15,053 nt of DNA from Miltoncostaeales bacterium (GCA_030829765.1 JAUROO010000018.1:1-15053), one strand, 5' to 3'. Positions 1-6,990 are shown, numbered from the stretch's first letter. Made by a program: numbers and translations. The notes: generated from the sequence alone by a model not told the origin.

Positions 1-252
1 CTTGATGGCCTCCTTGATGAGGACGGCCGCCGGGGGGGTCTTGGTGATGAACGAGAACGAGCGGTCCTCGTAAACCGAGATCTCCACCGGGGTGATGACC
101 CCGCCGAGGTTCTGCGTCTCGGCGTTGAACGCCTTGCAGAAGTCCATGATGTTGATGCTCGCGGCACCCAGCGCCGGACCCACCGGCGGCGCGGGCGATG
201 CGCCCCCCGCGGGGATGTGGAGCTTGATGATCTGCAGGACCTTCTTCGCCAT
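1..252 (-). CDS. rplK: 50S ribosomal protein L11, N-terminal part (cut by window edge)
   Basis: Large-subunit ribosomal protein L11, which binds 23S rRNA at the GTPase-associated centre. The visible 84 codons start MAKKVLQIIKLHIPAGG and contain the proline-rich PPVGPALG hinge, then NIMDFCKAFNAET, the conserved N-terminal domain of the family. The C-terminal rRNA-binding domain lies beyond base 1. The ATG at 252 is preceded on the minus strand by GGAAGG (263-268) with a 10-nt spacer. The gene follows nusG in the order secE-nusG-rplK, the usual bacterial arrangement, but a 106-bp gap with its own likely promoter (-10 at 297-302) separates it from nusG. The identification is firm. Only the missing C-terminus cannot be assessed. 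Confidence 0.97.
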   Translation of the reverse strand, partial: MAKKVLQIIKLHIPAGGASPAPPVGPALGAASINIMDFCKAFNAETQNLGGVITPVEISVYEDRSFSFITKTPPAAVLIKEAIK

Positions 253-274
253 GCGGGCGTGACCTTCCGGACTG

Positions 275-293
275 GGGCCGTCTCGAGCGGCCC
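275..293 (-). promoter_or_regulatory. Short hairpin at the start of the rplK leader
   Basis: A perfect 6-bp stem (GGGCCG with CGGCCC) closes a 7-nt loop containing CTCGAG. It lies just downstream of the likely rplK -10 element, so it would form at or near the 5' end of the leader, about 20-40 nt before the start codon. It could stabilise the mRNA or take part in ribosomal-protein feedback, but I see no specific resemblance to a known L1 or L11 site. At this GC content a chance stem of this size is quite possible. Confidence 0.3.
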
Positions 294-296
294 GGG

Positions 297-302
297 ATCA
301 TA
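297..302 (-). promoter_or_regulatory. Probable -10 element of an rplK promoter
   Basis: TATGAT on the minus strand, an unusually AT-rich hexamer in this GC-rich gap. A TGGCCA (4 of 6 matches to TTGACA) lies 16 nt upstream. A start site near base 290 would give a leader of about 38 nt containing GGAAGG as ribosome binding site. This would let rplK and downstream ribosomal genes be transcribed independently of secE-nusG. Confidence 0.55.
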
Positions 303-358
303 CATCTGCGCGCGCGAATGGCCAGCGGGTAACGCCGGCCGGGTGCGCGCGCCCGTGC

Positions 359-901
359 CTACGTGAGCTTCTTCACCTGGTCGAACGACAGTTCGGCGGG
401 CGTCTCGCGGCCGAAGATGGACACGAGCACCTTCACGCGACCCTGCTCGGCGTTGATCTCGGCGATCTCGCCGGTGAAGTCCGAGAGCGGGCCCGAGATG
501 ACCTTGATGCTCTCGCCCACGGTGAACTCCGCGCGCACCTTCGGACGGCTCTCGGTCTGCGTGTGCAGCAGGCGGTCGACCTCCGAGCGCGTCAGGGGCG
601 GCGGGCGGTGGTCATCGTTCTTGGTGGCGCCCACGAAGCCGGTGACACCCGGGGTGTCCTTGATGAGCGACCAGGCGTCGTCGTCGCCCATGTCCATGTT
701 GACCAGCACGTACCCGGGCAGCGTGCGACGCTCGGTCTGCACCTTCTGCCCGTCCTTGTTGGTCTCGACCACCTGCTCGGTGGGCACGACGACCTCGCGG
801 ATCGACCGCTTGCGGTGCTGGGTCTCCACGCGGCGGAGGATGTTGGCCCGCACCTTGTTCTCGTGACCCGAGTAGGTGTTGATGACGTACCAGCGCAGCA
901 A
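359..901 (-). CDS. nusG: Transcription termination/antitermination factor NusG
   Basis: NusG binds RNA polymerase, modulates pausing and termination, and links transcription to the ribosome or Rho. The 180-aa product is close to the family's normal length without large insertions. The NGN domain occupies roughly residues 1-105 (RWYVINTYSGHENKV, then LPGYVLVNMDM and TPGVTGFVG). The KOW domain occupies about 122-180 (FTVGESIKVISGPLSDFTGEI ending in FDQVKKLT). The start codon is TTG at 901, chosen because AGGAGAAG lies directly upstream with correct spacing and because it matches the expected NGN start. The preceding secE stop codon (911-913) overlaps this ribosome binding site, so the two genes are in one operon and probably translationally coupled. 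Confidence 0.97.
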   Translation of the reverse strand: MLRWYVINTYSGHENKVRANILRRVETQHRKRSIREVVVPTEQVVETNKDGQKVQTERRTLPGYVLVNMDMGDDDAWSLIKDTPGVTGFVGATKNDDHRPPPLTRSEVDRLLHTQTESRPKVRAEFTVGESIKVISGPLSDFTGEIAEINAEQGRVKVLVSIFGRETPAELSFDQVKKLT

Positions 902-910
902 ATACTTCTC

Positions 911-1288
911 CTAGAAGATGGCGCCGACGAGGGTGCTCATGAGAGCGTCGACGACCCCGAGGTAGATCGCCACCACGGCGACGAATATCAGTACGACGGC
1001 GGTGGCCTGGAAGAGCTGTGCCCGGTTCGGCCAGGTGACCTTCTTCAGCTCGGTCGTCACCTCGCCCAGGTATCGGCGGCTACGCCCCTCCTGTACGGAC
1101 TTGGTGACCGTGCCGGCCTTCTCGTTCTTCGCCTGCTGGCGCGGACGTGGCTGCGCCTTGGGCTGGCCGCCCGATGACTTCTTCTTCCGCCGACCGGGCA
1201 CGGGCGGCGGCTCGGCCCCGCCGGGGCCGGATTCGTCGGGGCCCGGTTCGCCCGAGCTCTGGCCCTTTGACGGGCGGATGCGTGCCAT
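911..1288 (-). CDS. secE: Preprotein translocase subunit SecE
   Basis: SecE stabilises the SecYEG protein-export channel in the cytoplasmic membrane. The 125-aa product has the family core at its C-terminus: YLGEVTTELKKVTWPNRAQL (amphipathic helix with the K(V/I)xWPxR signature) followed by one membrane helix, ATAVVLIFVAVVAIYLGVVDALM. About 60 residues precede this core, a hydrophilic Pro/Gly/Lys/Arg-rich tail that looks disordered. The single-helix form plus extension is typical of actinobacterial SecE. I chose the ATG at 1288 (MARIRPSK) because longer in-frame versions run back into the tRNA-Trp gene. An AGAAGG lies upstream at slightly long spacing. The gene is directly followed by nusG with a 9-bp gap. 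Confidence 0.93.
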   Translation of the reverse strand: MARIRPSKGQSSGEPGPDESGPGGAEPPPVPGRRKKKSSGGQPKAQPRPRQQAKNEKAGTVTKSVQEGRSRRYLGEVTTELKKVTWPNRAQLFQATAVVLIFVAVVAIYLGVVDALMSTLVGAIF

Positions 1289-1327
1289 GTAGCTGGCGGC
1301 CTTCTCAGTCTGTCGCGTTCTGCTGGA

Positions 1328-1400
1328 CAGGGCCGGAGGGACTCGAACCCCCAACCCCCGGTTTTGGAGACCGGTGCTCTACCAATTGAGCTACGACCCT
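1328..1400 (-). tRNA. trnW: tRNA-Trp (anticodon CCA)
   Basis: A full cloverleaf can be drawn on the minus strand. The acceptor stem is AGGGTCG with CGGCCCT (one G-T pair), then the D-arm GCTC...GAGC, the anticodon stem CCGGT/ACCGG around the loop CTCCAAA, the variable region, and a T-arm with the invariant GGTTCGAGTCC-type loop. The anticodon CCA (bases 1365-1367) reads UGG. The discriminator base is G. The 3' CCA is not encoded, so it must be added enzymatically. Position between rpmG and secE is the conserved location of tRNA-Trp in many bacteria. Confidence 0.97.
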
Positions 1401-1410
1401 GTGTTCCCCG

Positions 1411-1426
1411 CGCCGGCGAGCCGGCG
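1411..1426. terminator. Hairpin between rpmG and tRNA-Trp
   Basis: CGCCGG and CCGGCG form a perfect 6-bp stem with a CGAG tetraloop in the 34-bp gap after the rpmG stop. No T-run follows on the minus strand, so it is at best a weak terminator. It may instead be a processing signal between the rpmG message and the tRNA. Confidence 0.35.
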
Positions 1427-1434
1427 GGACCTCC

Positions 1435-1599
1435 CTACCGCGTCTCGCGGTGCTCCGTGTGCCGGCCGCACCAGCGGCAGTACTTCGAGAGCGACACGCG
1501 GTCAGGCGTGTTGCGCTTGCTCTTATTGGACTGGTAGTTGCGCCTCTTGCAGTCCTGGCATGCCAGGGTCACGGCGATGCGCTGGCCGGTCTTGCCCAC
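1435..1599 (-). CDS. rpmG: 50S ribosomal protein L33
   Basis: Small large-subunit ribosomal protein of 54 aa, the normal length for L33. The sequence runs VGKTGQRIAVTLACQDCKRR, then NYQSNKSKRNTPDRVSLSKY and CRWCGRHTEHRETR. Two CxxC pairs (CQDC and CRWC) are present, so this is the zinc-binding (C+) version rather than the zinc-free paralogue. The reading frame stays open far upstream, but the family N-terminus and a GGAGG ribosome binding site 7 nt upstream both point to the GTG at 1599. It is the first gene of the minus-strand rpmG - tRNA-Trp - secE - nusG block. A TACCTT hexamer at 1631-1636 is a plausible -10. Confidence 0.95.
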   Translation of the reverse strand: MGKTGQRIAVTLACQDCKRRNYQSNKSKRNTPDRVSLSKYCRWCGRHTEHRETR

Positions 1600-1630
1600 G
1601 GGGAAGCCTCCGGTCGTTGGCGGGTCCGGG

Positions 1631-1636
1631 AAGGTA
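1631..1636 (-). promoter_or_regulatory. Possible -10 element for rpmG
   Basis: TACCTT on the minus strand fits TANNNT and would place a start near 1624, giving a leader of about 25 nt that includes GGAGG. No clear -35 is visible. It lies in the 72-bp divergent gap shared with the acyl-CoA ligase. Confidence 0.4.
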
Positions 1637-1659
1637 CCACAGTGATTTGGCCACCCCGG

Positions 1660-1665
1660 TAGCCT
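1660..1665 (+). promoter_or_regulatory. -10-like hexamer for a leaderless acyl-CoA ligase transcript
   Basis: TAGCCT is followed by exactly 6 nt (GCCCGC) and then the ATG at 1672. There is no Shine-Dalgarno between them, so transcription starting 7 nt after the hexamer would begin on the A of the start codon. The same arrangement recurs at 4657, 6744, 9753, 9769, 10855 and 12100. Confidence 0.55.
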
Positions 1666-1671
1666 GCCCGC

Positions 1672-3303
1672 ATGGCTTCCGAATGGAGTGACTGGTACAC
1701 GCGGGAGGACACGACGGGGTGGGTCCTCCCCCGCATCCTCCGTGAGCGCGCCGAGGCGCACCCGGACCAGCCGTACATCCGGTTCGGCGACGGCGCCTGG
1801 GTGACATACGGGGAGATCGACGCGCGGGCGAGCCGCATCGCCAACGCGCTGATCGCCCGGGGGCTGCGCAAGGGCGAATGCGTATCGACCCTCATGCCGA
1901 ACTCCGTGGACCAGGTGGCCCTGTGGTTCGGGATCCTCCGGGCCGGCGGCGTGCAGTCGCCGATCAACCTGGCCTACCGCGGCGACTTCCTCTCCTGGGT
2001 CATCAACCTGCCCCAGTCGCGGTTCCTCGTGATCTCCGACGACCTCCTGGACCGCCTGGATCACGTGGCCGGTGAGCTGCCGGTGCTCGAGCACGTGTTC
2101 GTGTGGTCCTCCGGCGCGCCGCACGGCCCGGACCCCGCCGTGCCCTTCGAGCCGTTCGCGGTGCTCGACGATGCCCCCGACACCGACCCGGGCGTGGAGG
2201 TCACGTGGGTGGATGACGCCCGCATCATGTTCACCTCGGGCACGACGGGCCGCAGCAAGGGCGTGATCAAGCAGCACGCGTCGGACTACTTCTCGGGCCG
2301 CACCTACAACGAGGTGTGCGGCGTCACCGCGGACGACGTCTTCTACACCTGCCTGCCGCTCTTCCACAGCAACGCGCAGGTCCTCAACTGCTACCCGGCC
2401 ATGATCGCCGGAGCGCGCATCCAGCTCTCGGCCCGGTACTCATCCACGAACTTCTGGCGCGAGGTCACCGAGTGCGGGGCGACCGTCCTGAACACCGTCA
2501 GCGCGATGAACTACTTCATCTGGAACACCGGGCCCGGCGAATTCGACCGTGCGCACTCGGTGGAGCGCATCATGGCCATGCCGGCGCCCAAGGACATCTA
2601 CCACGAGTTCAAGGAGCGCTTCGGGATCCGCTGGCACGAGGGCTATGGGCTGACCGAAACCGGCATGGTCACCTACGTGCCGCCGGGAGTCGAGAAGCCG
2701 GGGTCGTGCGGGGTCGCCAGCCCCGGGTTCGAGGTGAGCGTCGTGCAGCCGGGCACCGACCTGCCACTGCCGCCGGGGGAGCCGGGCGAGATCGTGGTGG
2801 ACATGAAGCTGCCGAACATCGTGATGCGTGCATACGCGGGGATGCCGGAGAAGACCGCCGAGGACTTCAAGAACCTGAAGCTCCACACCGGCGACCTGGG
2901 CGTGATGGATGAGGACGGCTACCTGTACTTCAAGGACCGCGTGAAGGACTACATCAGGCGGCGCGGCGAGAACGTGTCGTCGATGGAGGTGGAGCGCATC
3001 GTGGCCTCCCATCCCGGGGTGCTCGAGGCCGCGGCGGTGGGCGTGGCCGCGGGTGAGGGGGCAGGATCGGAACAGGAGATCCTCATCTGCGTGGTCCCGC
3101 GCGAGGGCGTGCCCGACCCGCACGAACTCCTCACCTACTGCAGCGACAAGATGCCGTACTTCGCGGTGCCGCGATACGTGCGGTTCATGGAGCACCTGCC
3201 GAAGACCCCCACCGAACGGGTGCGCAAGGTGGAGTTGCGCGACCTGCCGCTGGACGACACCGTGTACGACCGCGTGATGAGCGGCCCGAAGATCAGCGCG
3301 TGA
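1672..3303 (+). CDS. CaiC-like AMP-forming acyl-CoA synthetase/ligase
   Basis: ANL-superfamily enzyme that activates a carboxylic acid as an acyl-adenylate and transfers it to CoA. At 543 aa it has the normal length. Visible motifs: A3 P-loop FTSGTTGRSKG (187-197), A5 YGLTETG (325-331), A7 LHTGDLG with the ribose-binding aspartate (404-410), and the hinge FKDRVKDYIRRRGENVSS (420-437). The YVPPGVEKPGSCG stretch and overall pattern resemble crotonobetaine/carnitine-CoA ligase (CaiC) and related actinobacterial ligases, but the substrate cannot be read from sequence. At the A10 motif, PKTPTERVRK has Arg516 where the catalytic lysine of PTGK normally sits. The ATG is immediately preceded by a -10-like TAGCCT and has no ribosome binding site, suggesting a leaderless message. 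The stop overlaps the start of the next gene. Confidence 0.9.
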   Translation: MASEWSDWYTREDTTGWVLPRILRERAEAHPDQPYIRFGDGAWVTYGEIDARASRIANALIARGLRKGECVSTLMPNSVDQVALWFGILRAGGVQSPINLAYRGDFLSWVINLPQSRFLVISDDLLDRLDHVAGELPVLEHVFVWSSGAPHGPDPAVPFEPFAVLDDAPDTDPGVEVTWVDDARIMFTSGTTGRSKGVIKQHASDYFSGRTYNEVCGVTADDVFYTCLPLFHSNAQVLNCYPAMIAGARIQLSARYSSTNFWREVTECGATVLNTVSAMNYFIWNTGPGEFDRAHSVERIMAMPAPKDIYHEFKERFGIRWHEGYGLTETGMVTYVPPGVEKPGSCGVASPGFEVSVVQPGTDLPLPPGEPGEIVVDMKLPNIVMRAYAGMPEKTAEDFKNLKLHTGDLGVMDEDGYLYFKDRVKDYIRRRGENVSSMEVERIVASHPGVLEAAAVGVAAGEGAGSEQEILICVVPREGVPDPHELLTYCSDKMPYFAVPRYVRFMEHLPKTPTERVRKVELRDLPLDDTVYDRVMSGPKISA

Positions 3304-3551
3304 TGGACGACGACCCCCTCGACCTCGGCGAGGCGGCGGCATTCATCCTCGGAGAGCGACCGGCGCTGGCCGAGGACACCGTGTGGACGGTGCTCAATGA
3401 ACTGCAGGACCCGCCGGTGAGGAACGCCGACGGCATGGCCGTGGACCTCATCACGCGCCTGCACCCGCAGGTCCGGCCCCGGGATGTGCGGGTCATCCTG
3501 GACGAGTGGCGCGAGTACGCGCGGCTGGCCGTGGAGGACGACTGGGACTGA
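3303..3551 (+). CDS. Small acidic protein of unknown function coupled to the acyl-CoA ligase
   Basis: I do not recognise this 82-aa protein. It begins MDDDPLDLGEAAAF, is rich in Asp/Glu at both ends, has no Cys, no signal peptide and no membrane segment, and looks mostly helical (WTVLNELQ, VRVILDEWREYARLAVEDDWD). The ATG at 3303 shares one base with the ligase stop codon. A GTG at 3300 in the same frame would give a 4-base overlap instead, and the choice is open. The tight coupling argues that it is real and works with, or is expressed alongside, the ligase. Codon use and GC match the neighbours. It ends at a strong hairpin. Confidence 0.7.
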   Translation: MDDDPLDLGEAAAFILGERPALAEDTVWTVLNELQDPPVRNADGMAVDLITRLHPQVRPRDVRVILDEWREYARLAVEDDWD

Positions 3552-3571
3552 CCCCGCGGTGGTCGCGGGGT
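3551..3571. terminator. Hairpin between convergent genes
   Basis: ACCCCGCG and CGCGGGGT form a perfect 8-bp stem with a 5-nt loop, beginning on the last base of the upstream stop codon and ending 8 nt before the stop of the opposite-strand J-domain gene. There is no T-run on either side. The position between converging genes makes a bidirectional terminator the simplest reading. Confidence 0.55.
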
Positions 3572-3578
3572 GCGGACC

Positions 3579-4649
3579 TCAGCGGCGGGTACGGGGCGCG
3601 GCGGTCCGCCCCAGCAGGATGTCGCGTGCCTGGTTGAGGGCGACGGTCATGTCGGATGCCCGCTGCTGGAGCTCGGGATGCAGGTCCGCGACGCGATCCG
3701 GGTGGCAGCACGCCACCTCGCGCCGCCATGCCCGCTCCACCTCGGGCGGGGTCGGCCGCGGGCCGAGGCCGAGCAGGTCCGCCGCCTCCGCGGCGCTCGA
3801 CGGCGGCGTGACCCCCCCGGCCCGCTGCCGGTCCAGCAGGCCCTGGGCCAGCGTACGCAGGCGTGCCTTCTCCGCCTGGATGTCGCCCCACTCGTCATCG
3901 AGCGCCTCCAGCCTCTCGGCCAGGCGGGCGCGCTCCTCCCGGACCTCGTCCGCAAGCGATGCGAGGGCACGATCACGCTCCCCGGCGTCGGCCCGCAGTG
4001 CGTCGAGCATCACCGCGGGGTCCGCGGGTGACGGATCATCGGCCGCCACGGAGCGCCCCTGCCCCCACTGACCCTGGCGGACGAGGCCGATCACCTCGTC
4101 GATCCGGTGATGCGCGGAGTTCGCCATGGCCGGGCCATCGGAGGGGCCCAGGCGCACGAGCGACAAGGCATCCCACGACGGATCGGCGATGAAGGCCGCC
4201 GATGAGCGCCCGGCCAGGAGCACGCGCCGCGCGGGCTGCGCGCGGTGGCCCAGCAGGGCGAACCGGGCATCAGGCGCATGTCCGCCCCGCAGGGCCTCCA
4301 GTTCGCCTGCCAGGTCGTCCAGCCGGCGCGCAACCTCACGGCCATCCGGGCCGTCGGGGGTCACGCCCCGGGCCGCCGCCAGGGCGTCGTCGAGTCCCAC
4401 GGCACCCGGGCCCTGGCCTACGGCCAGCACGGACCACCAGCGCGTCCACGGGTCGTCGTCCGGTGCGGCGGACAGCACGCGACCTGCCTCCACCGGGTGG
4501 TCGAGGGACAGCAGCACCGACGCCAGCGGCGGCCGGGCATGGCGATCACCCCCCGCGGCGGCGATGCCGAGCAGGGCCACCTGGCGCCAGCGGGCCGACT
4601 CGCCGCGCCGCGGGAGCGTGCCGCCGGCGTGTGCGAATGCGTCGTTCAC
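3579..4649 (-). CDS. Protein with coiled coil and C-terminal J domain
   Basis: A 356-aa DnaJ-domain protein of unusual build. The J domain is at the C-terminus (about 290-348): AADLLGLGPRPTPPEVERAWRR, then the HPD motif at 316-318 needed to stimulate DnaK-type ATPase, then the helix QQRASDMTVALNQARDILLG. Before it lies a charged helical stretch (about 213-276) likely to form a coiled coil. Residues 20-200 look alpha-helical, Ala-rich and repeat-like but match no family I can name. There is no Gly/Phe region, no Cys-repeat zinc domain and no membrane helix, so it is not DnaJ or CbpA. The GTG at 4649 is preceded by TAGCGT and a 7-nt spacer, implying a leaderless message divergent from the YyaL-like gene. 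A role as DnaK co-chaperone for a specific client is inference. Confidence 0.8.
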   Translation of the reverse strand: MNDAFAHAGGTLPRRGESARWRQVALLGIAAAGGDRHARPPLASVLLSLDHPVEAGRVLSAAPDDDPWTRWWSVLAVGQGPGAVGLDDALAAARGVTPDGPDGREVARRLDDLAGELEALRGGHAPDARFALLGHRAQPARRVLLAGRSSAAFIADPSWDALSLVRLGPSDGPAMANSAHHRIDEVIGLVRQGQWGQGRSVAADDPSPADPAVMLDALRADAGERDRALASLADEVREERARLAERLEALDDEWGDIQAEKARLRTLAQGLLDRQRAGGVTPPSSAAEAADLLGLGPRPTPPEVERAWRREVACCHPDRVADLHPELQQRASDMTVALNQARDILLGRTAAPRTRR

Positions 4650-4656
4650 CGGCCCA

Positions 4657-4662
4657 ACGCTA
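4657..4662 (-). promoter_or_regulatory. -10-like hexamer for the leaderless J-domain gene
   Basis: TAGCGT on the minus strand, followed by a 7-nt spacer (TGGGCCG) and the GTG at 4649, with no Shine-Dalgarno. The identical hexamer occurs upstream of the mutase gene at 12159-12164. Confidence 0.5.
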
Positions 4663-4718
4663 GTGCAGGATCACGGCGGGAAGGCACCGCACCGCGGGCG
4701 GCGGGCGCGGCCTGGTGC

Positions 4719-4724
4719 GACCAT
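4719..4724 (+). promoter_or_regulatory. Weak -10-like hexamer before the YyaL-like gene
   Basis: GACCAT lies 7 nt before the GTG at 4732. Only the A at position 2 and the T at position 6, the two most important -10 bases, match. No ribosome binding site is visible either, so a leaderless start is plausible but weakly supported here. Confidence 0.3.
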
Positions 4725-4731
4725 CGCCCTC

Positions 4732-6738
4732 GTGCCCAACCAGCTCGCCACCGAGGCCTCGCTGTACCTGCGCCAGCACGCAGGCAACCCCGTGGACTGG
4801 TGGCCCTGGGGGCCGGACGCCCTCGCGGATGCCCGGTCCCGGGACGTGCCCGTGCTGCTGTCGGTCGGGTACTCGTCGTGTCACTGGTGCCATGTGATGG
4901 CGCATGAGTCATTCGAGGATCCGGCGACAGCGGACCTCATGAATGCGCTGTTCACCTGCGTCAAGGTCGACCGGGAGGAGCGGCCCGACGTGGACGCCCT
5001 GTACATGCAGGCCACGCTGGCCATGACCGGACACGGGGGCTGGCCCATGACGGTGTTCCTCACGCCGGGCGGCGAGCCGTTCCACGCGGGCACCTACTTC
5101 CCGCCGCAGCCGCGCGCCGGGATGCCGTCCTTCACCCAGGTGCTGCAGGGAGTGGCGGAGGCCTGGCGCGAGCGGCGCGAACAGGTGATGCGGCAGGCGG
5201 AAATGCTGGCGACGGGGCTGCGCGGTGAATCCGCCGTGGAGGTCGCCCCTCCACCCGGCCGCCATGCGGTGGCTGCAGCCGTCGATGGCCTGCGGGCCCT
5301 GTACGACGATGCCCACGGGGGGTTCGGCGGCGCCCCCAAGTTCCCGCCCTCGGTGGTGATCGACCTGCTGCTCCGCCGCCACTGGGCGGGGCAACCCGGG
5401 GATGCCCTCGCGATGGCCACCGGGACCCTCGACGCCATGGCGGCCGGTGGCGTGTTCGACCAGGTGGGGGGCGGATTCCACCGGTATGCGGTGGATGACA
5501 TCTGGCTCGTGCCGCACTTCGAGAAGATGCTCTACGACAACGCCCTGCTGCTTCGCGACTATGCGCTCGCGACGCGGCTGACAGGCGACGTCCACCACGG
5601 TGCGGTCGCAGAGCGGGTCGCCGGGTACCTGATGCGCGACATGCGCGTGGAGGGGGGCGCGTTCGCCGCGGCGCAGGACGCCGACTCACCCGGCGGCGAG
5701 GGCGCCTTCTTCACGTGGACGCCCGGGGAGATCCGCGCGGTGCTGGACCCCGCGGATGCAGAGGCGGTCATCGCGCGGTTCGGGGTGACCGACCGCGGGA
5801 ACTTCGGGGGACGCACCATCCTGCGGGTGGCGGACCCCGGGGTGCATGTCGGGAGCGCAGTCCTCGCCGCGCTCCGCGATGCCCGGGACACCCGTCCGGC
5901 GCCCGCCCGCGACGACAAGGTGATCGCATCGTGGAACGGCCTCGTCATCGGGGCGCTCGCGGAGGCCGGGGTGTCGATGCAGCGCCCTGCGTGGGTGGAC
6001 GCGGCGCGGCAGGCCGCGCGCTTCGTGCTGGACCGCATGGTGGTGGACGGCCGGCTCATGCGGGTGCATGCGGCGGGCCGCGCCCGCCACCTCGGGACCC
6101 TGGATGACCATGCCGACCTGGCCGACGGGCTGCTGGCGCTGTACGCGGCCGACTTCGACCCGGAATGGCTGGCGCGCGCGCGGCAACTGGCCGAGGCCAT
6201 TCTCGAGCTGTTCGCCGGGAGCACGGGCGACGGGTTCTTCATCGCGGGGTCAGACGCACCGGCGCTGCTCGCCCGCCCCCGCGACCTAGAGGACCATCCA
6301 TCGCCCTCGGGCAACTCGCAGGCCGCATGGGTGCTGGCGCGTCTGCACCTGCTGACGGGGGAGGACCGGTACCGGCGCGCGGCCGAGGGGGCCGTGGGTG
6401 CGGTGGCGGAGCAGGCCGCCCGCTGGCCGCAGGCTTTCGCGCGCGGCCTGGCCACGGCCGACCTGCTGGCAACGCGGCCCGTCGAGGTGGCCATCGCGGG
6501 CGCACCGGACGATGCGCGCACCGTCGCCCTGGTGGAGGCCGCGCGGTTGCACGCCGGCCCGTACGCGGTGATCGCCGCAGGCGCGCCGGATGATCGGCGC
6601 GCGCACACAGTCGCCCCGCTGCTCGCGGACCGGCCGATGCGCAACGGACTCCCGACCGCGTACGCCTGCAGCGGATTCACCTGCCGGGAGCCGGTTTCCG
6701 ACCCCGATGCACTGATCTCCGTGCTGCAGGGCGCCTGA
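4732..6738 (+). CDS. YyaL/DUF255 thioredoxin-fold protein (spermatogenesis-associated protein 20 homologue)
   Basis: A 668-aa member of the widespread YyaL/SSP411 family. The N-terminal thioredoxin-like domain (about 1-165) opens with the family signature NQLATEASLYLRQHAGNPVDW, has a CxxC pair in YSSCHWCHVM (Cys50, Cys53), then VKVDREERPDVD and GGWPMTVFLTPGGEPFHAGTYFPP. The rest (about 180-668) resembles an alpha/alpha toroid like that of N-acylglucosamine epimerases, with GGFGGAPKFPP, FDQVGGGFHRYAVDD, PHFEKMLYDNA and AQDADSPGGEGAFFTW. Length is normal. The reading frame extends upstream to 4126, but that part is antisense to the J-domain gene. The GTG at 4732 places the family N-terminus exactly. 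The biochemical role of the family is unsettled; redox or sugar-related functions have been proposed. Confidence 0.92.
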   Translation: MPNQLATEASLYLRQHAGNPVDWWPWGPDALADARSRDVPVLLSVGYSSCHWCHVMAHESFEDPATADLMNALFTCVKVDREERPDVDALYMQATLAMTGHGGWPMTVFLTPGGEPFHAGTYFPPQPRAGMPSFTQVLQGVAEAWRERREQVMRQAEMLATGLRGESAVEVAPPPGRHAVAAAVDGLRALYDDAHGGFGGAPKFPPSVVIDLLLRRHWAGQPGDALAMATGTLDAMAAGGVFDQVGGGFHRYAVDDIWLVPHFEKMLYDNALLLRDYALATRLTGDVHHGAVAERVAGYLMRDMRVEGGAFAAAQDADSPGGEGAFFTWTPGEIRAVLDPADAEAVIARFGVTDRGNFGGRTILRVADPGVHVGSAVLAALRDARDTRPAPARDDKVIASWNGLVIGALAEAGVSMQRPAWVDAARQAARFVLDRMVVDGRLMRVHAAGRARHLGTLDDHADLADGLLALYAADFDPEWLARARQLAEAILELFAGSTGDGFFIAGSDAPALLARPRDLEDHPSPSGNSQAAWVLARLHLLTGEDRYRRAAEGAVGAVAEQAARWPQAFARGLATADLLATRPVEVAIAGAPDDARTVALVEAARLHAGPYAVIAAGAPDDRRAHTVAPLLADRPMRNGLPTAYACSGFTCREPVSDPDALISVLQGA

Positions 6739-6743
6739 CGGCC

Positions 6744-6749
6744 TATCCT
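6744..6749 (+). promoter_or_regulatory. -10-like hexamer for the leaderless bolA operon
   Basis: TATCCT sits in the 18-bp gap after the YyaL-like gene, followed by 7 nt (GCCGCGC) and the ATG of the BolA gene, with no Shine-Dalgarno. The same hexamer precedes the ACT-domain gene at 9769. Any -35 region would lie inside the preceding coding sequence; none is obvious. Confidence 0.55.
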
Positions 6750-6756
6750 GCCGCGC

Positions 6757-6990
6757 ATGGCCGACCTCGATGAGATCCGCGTATTGATCGAAACCGCCCT
6801 CCCCGGCTCGGCCGTGGAGGTGAAGGACCACGGCGGCGGGGACCACCTGTCCGCGGTGGTCGTGGCGCCGCAATTCGAGGGCATGAGCCGCATCGACCAG
6901 CACAAGGCCGTGTACGCCGCCGTCCAGGCGCGCATCGACGACGGCCAGATCCACGCGCTCGCGCTGAAGACGCGGGCCCCGGAGGCATGA
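6757..6990 (+). CDS. BolA family protein (BolA/IbaG-like)
   Basis: A 77-aa BolA-family protein, a short version of the usual 80-105 aa. Features: an acidic N-terminal helix (LDEIRVLIETALPGS), the strand AVEVKDHGGGDHLSAVVVAPQF, the EGMSRIDQHKAVYAAVQ helix containing the conserved histidine that can ligate iron in BolA-glutaredoxin complexes, and the end IHALALKTRAPE, which is the family's signature C-terminus. BolA proteins pair with CGFS monothiol glutaredoxins to bind a [2Fe-2S] cluster and act in iron sensing or cluster delivery. That partner is the very next gene, overlapping the stop codon. It is closer in size to IbaG/YrbA than to classic BolA. Confidence 0.92.
   Translation: MADLDEIRVLIETALPGSAVEVKDHGGGDHLSAVVVAPQFEGMSRIDQHKAVYAAVQARIDDGQIHALALKTRAPEA

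Noticed and set aside
1289..1354. Longer secE reading frame starting at 1354
   Set aside because: The extra 22 codons run into the tRNA-Trp gene (1328-1400) and do not resemble SecE; the ATG at 1288 gives a sensible start.
1600..2367. Long upstream extension of the rpmG frame on the minus strand
   Set aside because: It is antisense to the acyl-CoA ligase, is low-complexity Arg/His/Gly-rich, and L33 is only about 54 aa with a ribosome binding site at its GTG.
4126..4731. 200-residue N-terminal extension of the YyaL-like frame
   Set aside because: It is antisense to the J-domain gene and Ser/Arg/Ala-rich; the family N-terminus begins exactly at the GTG at 4732.
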